Source: Ilyonectria destructans
Lineage: Eukaryota; Ascomycota; Sordariomycetes; Hypocreales; Nectriaceae
DNA: 27,502 nucleotides
Direction of reading: 5' to 3'
Assembly (NCBI GenBank): GCA_020740775.1
Contig: JAHEWK010000061.1
Location: 1-27,502 of the forward strand
Positions within the stretch are counted from its first letter, which is position 1. Each line of letters opens with the position of its first letter. The notes below the pieces were generated by a model. The model was not told where the DNA came from. It worked only from the letters and a program-made list of their open reading frames with translations, and ran no database searches. Both the position numbers and the translations under genes were made by a program. Shown piece after piece: positions 20,543 through 27,502 of this stretch.

Positions 20543-21533
20543 CTAGGCTTGCGTATATACCATCAGCACAGCCGCGTATCTATAATTGCGCCAAAGACGT
20601 CAGCCAACAAAGAAAGGTCTCTCCTACAGGGTCTACTCACGCCGAAACCGCCACGATAATCTCGTGTTCCGAAACCGCCACGATAATCTCGTGTTCCCGA
20701 CACTGCGTCAACGTTGCCAAAATAATGGCCAACAAAATACTACATGACGCTGTTACGGCAACGATCAAACGCCGGTCCACAACGAATGCCAGGATGAGCA
20801 GAGGGACGAGTAGAGTTAGTGACAGGATGAGTGTCAAAACACCATGCATGGCGAGGCGGACCATGCGGTCGTCCCAGACGTGGAGCTTGCCGCCGCTTGG
20901 GAAAAGTTTGACACTGCCTCCTGGTGCTCGCTGCATAGAGTCAACGAATGATTAGCTGTAGGATAGGAAACTTGAAGGCACCGGAGTAACAAAATGCGCT
21001 TACTTTGGCGAGAAGTCGCCATAACACACCCTCTGTCAGCTTCCAGGCCCACGTCATTTGCATCTGTCTGGGTGCGAGCGCGGCATGGTCGCCGTTATCA
21101 GAGCTAAGCGTCTGGGCAAGTGTAGGCAAATGGGTAGTGCTATTCGCAGCATCGGCAATCCATCGGCGGACATCCGATACAGACGTCTCGTCAGGCTTGT
21201 CCAGATTGGATACCTGAGAGTATCGTAGCAATGTATCGTCTAATAAGGAAGGGTCAGCTGCTCATGTCACATACATGTACGTCAAGGGTCGCAGGACGCA
21301 CTGTACACTTGAAGCTTTTCTCTGATTAGGAGCCTGAGCTCAGTTGCCTCTTCCTTGGCCGCGATTTTGTTTACCGTGTCGACACCTCTCATATCAGCCA
21401 GGACGTTTTCCAACTCAGCCAATTCGGACTGCATCCACAGCAAGTTCTGGACATTCAGCGAAGAAAACTGACGAAAGAATAGATAAGAATTATCGCGTTT
21501 CATAAGTTCCGCTAGCGAGCAGTGAAATTCCAT
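20543..21533 (-). CDS. DUF6594 family membrane protein
   Basis: Four exons on the minus strand: 21533-21302, 21239-21004, 20930-20641 and 20579-20543, joined by introns of 62, 73 and 61 bp with donors GTGCGT, GTAAGC and GTGAGT and acceptors ATTAG, TGCAG and TATAG. The product is 264 residues, normal for the family. Residues 7-41 (SLAELMKRD, FRQFSSLNVQNLLWMQ, SELAELE) match the conserved N-terminal helix; YNDTLLRYSQVSNLDKP and VRRWIAD match the middle; KLHVWDDRMVRL is the conserved segment before the membrane part. Hydrophobic helices are at about 186-207 and 211-231, and a third short one (SAYAAVLMVY) ends the protein. The molecular role of DUF6594 is not established. A perfect 27-bp duplication lies between helices 2 and 3. 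Start choice: first in-frame ATG; an extra upstream exon is possible. Confidence 0.85.
20644..20697 (-). repeat. Perfect 27-bp tandem duplication in the DUF6594 gene
   Basis: Two identical 27-bp units (20644-20670 and 20671-20697) encode the nine residues EHEIIVAVS twice (residues 235-252 region). The duplication keeps the frame and lengthens the link between the second and third hydrophobic segments. Confidence 0.95.
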
Positions 21534-22295
21534 GTCCACCCTACCATGCTTCACCGAGCCTGTCTGGTGTATGTTTGAGGGGGTGTTGGCTCACGCGATA
21601 GGAATATTGGAAAGAGGCAATATTGGAGGCTGACTATCCGAATCTGACGGCGAATCGTCGCGGTATTCCCGTCTTCCATCCTGGTGCCGTAGGTTCGGCC
21701 GCGTCTTCTAAGGTTTTGCTGGATGCGGACATGATTGGCGGCGTGGGCTTGAAGCTCTTCTCTAGACGTGAGGTTCAACTTTGGATCTCATCTGAAGAGT
21801 GGCCAAGCTACTCACTCGCTCTCGAAGACTCGACCTGGGCAGTGGTGGCAACGCATTTTGAATAATTGAAGAGAGTTATAAGCCTCATTAACATGGACGG
21901 ATTGATGTTGGAGGACCATACACAAGGTTCCGACCATCTACACCAGAGGCCTCTGTGTAGTGGATAATAGGTCGCAAGTTGCGCAAACGGGACGTGCACG
22001 CGTGCACGGTTCTCCTAAATACACCGAAGGGTTCGGTGTACAGATCTGGTTGATCGGAACCTTGCCGTACACCCTCAAGATTCGCCCCCTAGAAGGTGCA
22101 GCAGCACGGCCTCCTGGAGGGCGCAGCAGCCCAGCCCCCTGGAGGGTGCCGATGCTTAAAATCCCCTCGCGATTAGCTATTGGGGCCCTTTTTAGGCATC
22201 CACGGGTAGAAATCCCTCGCCGTCCAAAAACACACGACTCCGCATTGTAACAGTACTCTATCGTACTATCGTCAGCTCAGTTTGTCATTACGGGT
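21534..22295. promoter_or_regulatory. Divergent intergenic region with palindromes and short repeats
   Basis: This lies between the starts of the DUF6594 gene (minus) and the zinc-finger gene (plus), so it should hold both promoters. It contains the 16-bp palindrome CGTGCACGCGTGCACG (21993-22008), a stem TACACCGAA / TTCGGTGTA with a GGG loop (22020-22040), and a 25-bp imperfect tandem repeat (22088-22154). Open frames 21623-21865 (+) and 21551-21778 (-) have no ATG-started domain; part of the latter might be an additional 5' exon of the DUF6594 gene, but the linking intron would be only about 35 bases, so I do not include it. Confidence 0.5.
22088..22154 (+). repeat. 25-bp imperfect tandem repeat, 2.7 copies
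   Basis: Units start at 22088, 22113 and 22138, each beginning CCTRGARGGYGC. Units 1 and 2 share GCAGCAGC and are 25 bases long; the third is partial. It lies about 140 bases before the zinc-finger gene. Confidence 0.8.
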
Positions 22296-22781
22296 ATGAC
22301 AATGGAGTGCGTACATTGTAAGAGGAGCTTCTCAAAGTAAGTCGAAATCACTGTGTACCTGAACAAATCGCTCTGATGAAATTATAGGGACACCTTCGAC
22401 GCCCACTGCCGGGAGCATGCCGAAATTCAAACTCGGCTCAAACGCCCGACGGGGAGAACCTATGGTGCCAGATACGAGGCAAAGGATCATGTTCTGCCTT
22501 CAGAGGAACCAAGGGCGCAGAAGCAAAACGCTGGCAGCCCCGTACCGCCCAATGCTGGCTCATCTGTCAGACTGAACGAAGAGACACTTCCGAGCCACCA
22601 AAGCGCTCTCGATGGACTTGACAAACGCATGCACTCTATCACAGAAAGCTTCCCGCCTTATGATGGAGATGGCGTAGAAGCACCCTGGCCTGGGGTCGCC
22701 GATTTCGCATGCAAGGACTGCAGCTTCAAGTTTTGGACCAGGTCAGACCCATCCGCCGCCAGTGATGAGAATTCTTGCTAA
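22296..22781 (+). CDS. Small C2H2-like zinc-finger protein
   Basis: Two exons, 22296-22336 and 22388-22781, separated by a 51-bp intron with donor GTAAGT and acceptor TTATAG. The product is 144 residues. Its N-terminus carries C5-x2-C8-x11-H20-x3-H24 (CVHCKRSF, then FDAHCREH), close to a classical C2H2 finger but one residue short between the pairs. The intron splits the finger. The middle is hydrophilic and probably disordered; a second Cys pair, FACKDCSFKFW, sits near the C-terminus. Such single-finger fungal proteins may bind DNA, RNA or protein; the partner cannot be told. Two ATGs (22296 and 22302) are in frame; either could start. The correct splice sites, the continuous frame and normal codon use support an intact gene. 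Confidence 0.7.
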
Positions 22782-23470
22782 TATAAGGATATAGGAAGGA
22801 GTGTGATGAGTATTATTTGTCGAAATACGGTTGTGGGGCAGATGTTGTAAGTTATTGCTTAATTGTTAATAGGTTTGTATTATATTTTTATAACCCCGTT
22901 TATATCTTGTAGAGGCAAGATGGTATAATAATATATATCTGATATTATATTTATAGATCCCAGCTGTATGGGTATAGAGTGGAGAAAGAAATTTACCCTT
23001 TAGATAGTATTAAAGCTTCTTTGTGGTTTCAGTATCGGAAGTATTCTTCTATATTTCCAACTGAGCTAGAAATAGAGAACTATCAGAAGACTTATTAGTG
23101 CCAGTCGGGATAACTGCTTCTGGGTGGAGCTTATAGCTAATTTGGAACCAGATTAGTTTCGCCGTTAAGATATCTCTATTATTAAAAGATATTCAGCACT
23201 AAGTAGGAACACCTTTTTATATTATAGTATTATATTTACCGGCTTCCCTCGATGAGGGAACCTACTATTTGAATTTACTGCATTTTCGTTGTGCACGTCA
23301 CAGTTGCCAAGGCCCCAAGTTTGGGTTTCAAGCTGCTTTTTTTCTTCTTCTGCCGGAATCCTATCTAACTTTTTCGACCCGTTCTAACCTTGATGTCTAA
23401 ACCTGCAAATCCCACGACCCGACCTAACGCCCCAAGATCTAAGTCATCCGAATCCGCCCTCTCCAGCGCC
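22782..23470. other. AT-rich intergenic region, no gene recognised
   Basis: AT-rich, eroded sequence (22782-23280) with stops in all frames, then a C-rich stretch (23340-23470) at the 3' side of the minus-strand frame that follows. A stem CCCTCGATGAGGG lies near 23247. No motif was identified. Confidence 0.45.
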
Positions 23471-24028
23471 CTAGCTGGCTAGCATCCGTACCAGCTCAAC
23501 GCAACCCAACAGCTCCTGGAACCAGGGCTCGTACGCCTTACCGCCAATTTCCTCGATGAACCTCCGGCCCCTTCTATCTTTGTTGCCGTCTCGGAAGTCT
23601 TTAGCCAACTTCAGCAGCGCGGCCTTCTCTATCCGGATGTAGCCAAGGTCGATACCGACGACTCTGTTTCCTTGCGAGTCGACTCTATCCCTATCGTCAA
23701 GAAATAGGTCGCATCCGAAAGTAGCCAATGCGATCCGTTGGCTTGTATCCAGGCGTTCTGGATGGTGAGGCGAGTGGCTGAAAAGCCTATATTCTTTAAG
23801 GAATTTTCTATAGGCTTTGAATTTGCCTCTTTTCCTATTGTCTTTCGGATTATAGAGATATTCAATATCGTGCCGGTATCTGGTTGTATATCCCTGATAT
23901 GTAGGGTCGTCCTTGAATAGAGCTTTACGGATGATGGTAGTCGTTGTGATGAGAGTTAATAAGATTGGATAATTATTGGAAGGGAAGTTGGTCTCTTGAC
24001 GACGGGAGATATCAGTCTCTCTTATATC
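23471..24028 (-). CDS. Unidentified minus-strand open frame lacking an ATG
   Basis: An uninterrupted frame of 186 codons on the minus strand, ending at TAG 23471. The first half is rich in Lys, Tyr, Arg and Asn (RYRHDIEYLYNPKDNRKRG); the second half is GC-richer and mixed (TSQRIALATFGCDLFLDD, GIDLGYIRIEKAALLKLAKD, FQELLGCVELVRMLAS). It reads like real protein, but I recognise no family. There is no ATG in the frame. Upstream on the same strand are a TATAATAAGATATAAG stretch (about 24020-24040) and a leader-like ACTCTCATCACAACGACTACC, followed by ATC at the place where ATG would be expected. The gene may have lost its start or have an upstream exon. No stop-type decay is seen. Confidence 0.45.
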   Translation of the reverse strand, partial: DIRETDISRRQETNFPSNNYPILLTLITTTTIIRKALFKDDPTYQGYTTRYRHDIEYLYNPKDNRKRGKFKAYRKFLKEYRLFSHSPHHPERLDTSQRIALATFGCDLFLDDRDRVDSQGNRVVGIDLGYIRIEKAALLKLAKDFRDGNKDRRGRRFIEEIGGKAYEPWFQELLGCVELVRMLAS

Positions 24029-24733
24029 TTATTATACGGAATGAGGTTTCTATCTTCAGGTCGTTAACTGCAGATAGTAGGGTTATTGACTGGAGATAGC
24101 AGGGTTGAAGTTAGAAGGGTTGAATTGAAGCTTCAGGCAGAGATTAGTGTGTAACAACCTTATTGTTCAGCTACTGTTTCTTCTGGTGCTGGGTGTAGCA
24201 CTTACTGTTTATCTCTACTGTTTGAGAATACTGTATGGCTTTGATCTATCTGATGATATTGAGTAGAGCTAAAAAAAACCAAATACTTACCGGCTTTCAG
24301 CTATAAGTTGGATAATCACTACAATTGGTATAATAATATAGACTATCGGCAGAGGATAGACAGACTTAGTATTAACAATAAGAACTATAAGACTGGGGAA
24401 TTAAAGGGTGGCACCCCTAAAGAGATATCCATACAGATTGTATAACTGCTTACAATTTGCAGAGCCAAAGAATATCCAAGACGAAACTCCAAGCCTCGCC
24501 AGCAATATACAAAATATATCCTTCCCCTCTCCAGCTGATAAGGGCAGTATAGATATCCCTACTGCAAGCTGATAAGAGCTAAGCAGGACTAATGGGTATC
24601 TTAATGATGCGTGCGTCAGTGCCTTAAAGACCCTAATATCCTGTGTAACTCGTAACCGAGGCACAGGTAGACCTTTTGGTGTAACGGCTTAGGGCCTACC
24701 TCTCCTTTTCTGTATCACTTAAAAAACCAAATA
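24029..24733. other. Intergenic region with short open remnants
   Basis: Mostly AT-rich. A plus frame (24277-24444) reads KKTKYLPAFSYKLDNHYNWYN and continues about 55 codons to a TAA without motif; another (24448-24560) is rich in Ser, Pro and Asn. The words NGYLNDACVSAL (about 24590-24625) resemble the start of a Ulp1-type (C48) peptidase domain, but no catalytic residues follow. I cannot call a gene. Confidence 0.35.
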
Positions 24734-26821
24734 TTACCCAAATACAGAGAAGTAGGCGGCATAAGCTTTATAAGTACCGAGGATATCGAGCAAAGTAAGA
24801 TTACACTCATACTCTATATTATCGTAGACTCACGCTGGTCAGACGTTGCACCTAACGGTTATTACCAGAGACCGCTAACTCAGTACGTGCATATTGGGCC
24901 AGACGGACAAGTAGTCAGCAAAGCCCTGGATATGCCGACGCCTGGGCCAGAGCCAGGTATACCGATCATAGCGCATGGGAAGCCAGGTTATATGCTAATC
25001 GTCGACTTTGCTGGCCGGAAGCATTGGCTGGGAGAAGGATTCGCCCGACATCTAGGCGGCCGCTTGAAGGATCACGAGGCGATGCGAACTCACCTCGAAG
25101 CCGCCGACGGGCTGGAAGAAAGAGGGAACTCCACCAGGCCATGAATTCCTAGATTAAGGCGCTTGGAGTGCTTATTAACTTCGACTGCAATGCTAACGAA
25201 CAGCAGAGGTTTGTCATCCTCGTTAAGATTGCAGTGCTGGTATAAAAACTCAATCTGTTCGAAGTGGCAGTCGAATATAACCTCCGAGCTCTGGAACTCT
25301 CTGTCAAACAGTTCAGCAAAGATTCCATTAACAACTTCCAGCTGATTAATAACCTTGGTGTTCTCTTTAACGAGCACGGGATGTTTAAAGAGGCAGCATA
25401 TCTCTATCGTCGATCCCTGCTTAGCCGTATAAAGATCAACGGCCCTAACTACGCGAATATACTTATAACGATACAGGAGCTGGCCAATATCAGTTAGAGG
25501 CTCGGCAATATCGATGCCGCCCGATTGTTGCTAGAGCAATCCTATACTGGATATGAGAATCTACAGAAACCAAATACGCAAGCCACAATAGTGACACTGA
25601 ACAACCTAGCCGCAACATATAAGTCACTCAGAAAGACTTATTATGCGAGAGCGCTGTTAGAGTCAGCCATCCCACGAATGCGCCACTCCTTTGGGCCAGG
25701 CGATGAGACGACATACTGCGCCGTCCGCAATCTCCTGCAATTCACCCAAGGTAATGTGGTGGCCGCCGAGGTATGGGACGCGATCTGTGATATATAAGAG
25801 GATATGATAGGCCCCGGATCGATGGCAATCAGATCTTATGCAGATTTCCTAACCCGATACCGCTGTTTACTTGAGGCAGAAGGCCTCTACCGAAAGGCGT
25901 ATGACTGGAGGGTGGCGCATTTTGGAGACTCAGACAGCGAGACCATCGAATGTCTGTATGCCCTCGCTGTTTGCCGTGCGAATCTCCAGAAATTACCCCA
26001 AGCAGAGGAGGCTTACCAGCAACTGGTCCGCTTAACTGCCGATTCACCAGAGAACCAACACCTGCATCAGGCATACATACGAGCGGCTGCACGGCTCAGT
26101 GCCAGGAGGGACCGGCTACAAGCCGAGTTAAGGAGCTGGGGACTGGAGAAACCCGGCCGCTGCCCGTGCGGGAAGGACACAATGAGGCTTTGCTCAGGTT
26201 CGTGTTTGAATTGACGGTCCCCGCGAGAAGGAATTAGAAACTCACATCTCTGCATAGGTTGCCAGATAAAGCACTTCTGTTCTAGCGATTGCCAGCAGGC
26301 GAACGTAGAGCACTACCATTGCTATCCCTCTGTCACGCCAAGCAGTCCATCTCAACTATGCGGCAGCCCATGCCCGCGGACCAAGTGGAAGACATGCTCC
26401 GAGGAATGTTTCTCCCGACCCCCAGATTGTGGGAACGCCAAAGCTCGTCTCTTCAGAGGCCATCTTCTTCGATCCCGGCGGTTTTGCCACGATCCGGATC
26501 TGGAAGGACCCCACGAAGCTGGTGGCCTACTACTTCGCCCCGAGGGACACTCGCATAGTGTTTGTCAACATGGGATCGGGGGATTGGCAATCTCCCCAGC
26601 GGATGAGGATGACGTATCTCTACCCAAGTACGAGACCGGATCCCGTATATCTGTTGGTTGCGCCGGGCGAAACCATGTTCAGATCGGCCAAGTCTGAGTG
26701 CCTGCAGATGGGAGCCGCGGGGTCCAACGCTTGGATTGACTTGCCCAATTCGGCAATGATTGAGTATCTGCAGTCCAAGGGGCCTGGGGCCTGGGGCTGT
26801 AGGGATGCAACTGGCTGTTAA
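24734..26821 (+). pseudogene. TPR-MYND zinc-finger protein, decayed
   Basis: Part 1 (24734-25120) is an open segment without known domain. A one-base shift near 25120 leads into the frame that holds tetratricopeptide repeats: NNLGVLFNEHGMFKEAAYLY (25345-25410), LNNLAATYKSL (25590-25635), LLEAEGLYRKAYDWR (25870-25915) and LYALAVCRANLQKLPQAEEAY (25955-26020). In-frame stops at 25150, 25234, 25495 and 25795 are all TAG or TAA where Gln fits. A 60-bp intron (26198-26257) restores a MYND finger: CPCGKDTMRLCSGCQ, then FCSSDCQ and HYHC. A second probable intron (26332-26425, GT...CAG, phase 0) leads to a clean C-terminal frame ending at 26821; the alternative there is a one-base frameshift near 26417. 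TPR and MYND modules both bind proteins. It may be a recently inactivated gene. Confidence 0.7.
26198..26257 (+). other. Intron inside the MYND finger
   Basis: GTTCGT donor, branch-like CTCAC and CATAG acceptor, 60 bp. Reading through it gives a stop (TGA 26212-26214). Removing it joins LCS to GCQ and recreates the canonical MYND spacing, which is strong support for real splicing. Confidence 0.75.
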
Positions 26822-27396
26822 AATCATGGTGTGGGAGTGTAGTTTATGGGAACTTTGATGAACAGCCATCTTTTTCTCTTTTTTTTCTCCACTTTGAATC
26901 ACCCATACATGATTCTCCATCATACGCCCTCTCCACGCTTATACATTGGTTAGATGAAGTTGTAGCCTGGGCTGCAACGGGCAGCCCTGTTGTCGACCCG
27001 TCAGGCCCCCTCACAGAACCAACGCAGCATTCATATCGAAATATGGGGGTTAGGGTTCCCGGGTGAGCTCAGAGGACAAAAATTGTTTGCAACAAAACGA
27101 AAACGATAAATATGATAGAGGAAGAGAAACGCGACTCAATGAATATAGTCCTATACTTTTCTCTATTCTGTGGAATAAGTTATTGTGGTTTGGAATATTG
27201 AATCGAATGAGGTTTGACAAGTTGGTCGCTAATATAAGGAAAGTCTTAGCTCAGAAATAATCAAGAAGGGGATAGCTCTATAGCAGCTTTCCTTTCCGAT
27301 TAGATACCTAAGTTGTCTTTACGGTAAATAATAAATACCGTAATATACTTTATAAGCGAGCTGGCCGGATAAGCAAGCTGGCTACTTTAAATCCTA
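26822..27396. other. 3' region and intergenic DNA, no gene recognised
   Basis: T-rich 3' sequence (26865-26890), then unassigned DNA. The plus frame 27063-27260 starts with GTG, has no motif and lies in AT-rich sequence, so it is not called. Confidence 0.4.
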
Positions 27397-27502
27397 TGTG
27401 ACGGGAGTTCTGGAGTGCTGGACCCGGTTGTGGGTGGATATGCCACTAGGGGGCATAGGCAGGCCACAGCCTGCCCGTATTCTCTCTTTCCTCTCTAATA
27501 TA
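27397..27502 (+). mobile_element. LTR of the TGTGACGGG family, cut by the window end
   Basis: Starts TGTGACGGGA and shares ordered blocks with the LTR at 16334 (GGAGTGCTGGA, ACTAGGG, GGCAGGCCACAG, TTCTCTCTTTCCTCTC) in the same orientation. The rest lies outside the window, so it is unknown whether it is solo or part of a full element. Confidence 0.65.

Noticed and set aside
24590..24625. Ulp1-like (C48) peptidase domain
   Set aside because: Only a short resemblance (GYLNDACV) and no His/Asp/Cys catalytic context in the following sequence.
26453..26923. 156-codon minus frame
   Set aside because: Opposite the C-terminal exon of the TPR-MYND gene, whose plus-strand codon use and stop are convincing; no domain on the minus strand.
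27044..27060. Telomere-like GGGTTAGGGTT
   Set aside because: Fewer than two full TTAGGG units, inside ordinary sequence; most likely chance.

Overview
The window looks like nuclear DNA of a filamentous ascomycete (Pezizomycotina). The evidence is short GT-AG introns of 51-183 bp, a fungal DUF6594 gene, LINE and Fot1/pogo-type transposons typical of these fungi, and heavy C-to-T decay of repeats resembling repeat-induced point mutation (RIP). It is an accessory, transposon-rich region: few genes are intact and most long open stretches are broken.

Layout. 1-2990 is extremely A+T-rich repeat DNA, with a nested inverted repeat family and a perfect (TTTA)63 microsatellite. 2990-4558 is a GC-rich island holding a decayed cysteine-rich gene. 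4560-6780 is AT-rich debris with an AT-hook-like fragment (+) and a LINE ORF1-like coiled-coil gene (-). 7259-10121 is a complete but dead Fot1/pogo DNA transposon with 75-bp inverted ends. About 10130-13880 is a LINE (reverse transcriptase plus RNase H, minus strand), split by a 307-bp solo LTR. 13880-17880 is mostly unassigned sequence with another solo LTR at 16334.

The best gene-bearing part is 17880-26821. It has an intact two-exon aerolysin-like pore-forming-protein gene (18026-19042), a cluster of four near-identical palindromes (19341-19527), an intact four-exon DUF6594 membrane protein gene (minus, 20543-21533), a two-exon small zinc-finger gene (22296-22781), an unidentified minus-strand frame (23471-24028), and a decayed TPR-MYND gene (24734-26821). 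The window closes inside a second LTR of the same family as the one at 16334, so two same-orientation LTRs bracket the gene island.

The broken elements share one signature: nearly all in-frame stops are TAG or TAA where family motifs call for glutamine, while tryptophan codons survive. In the pogo transposase the coding strand is almost emptied of CA but keeps TG. Decay is therefore strongly strand-asymmetric, which is the most unusual structural signal here. All functional assignments rest on motifs read by eye; no database search was possible.
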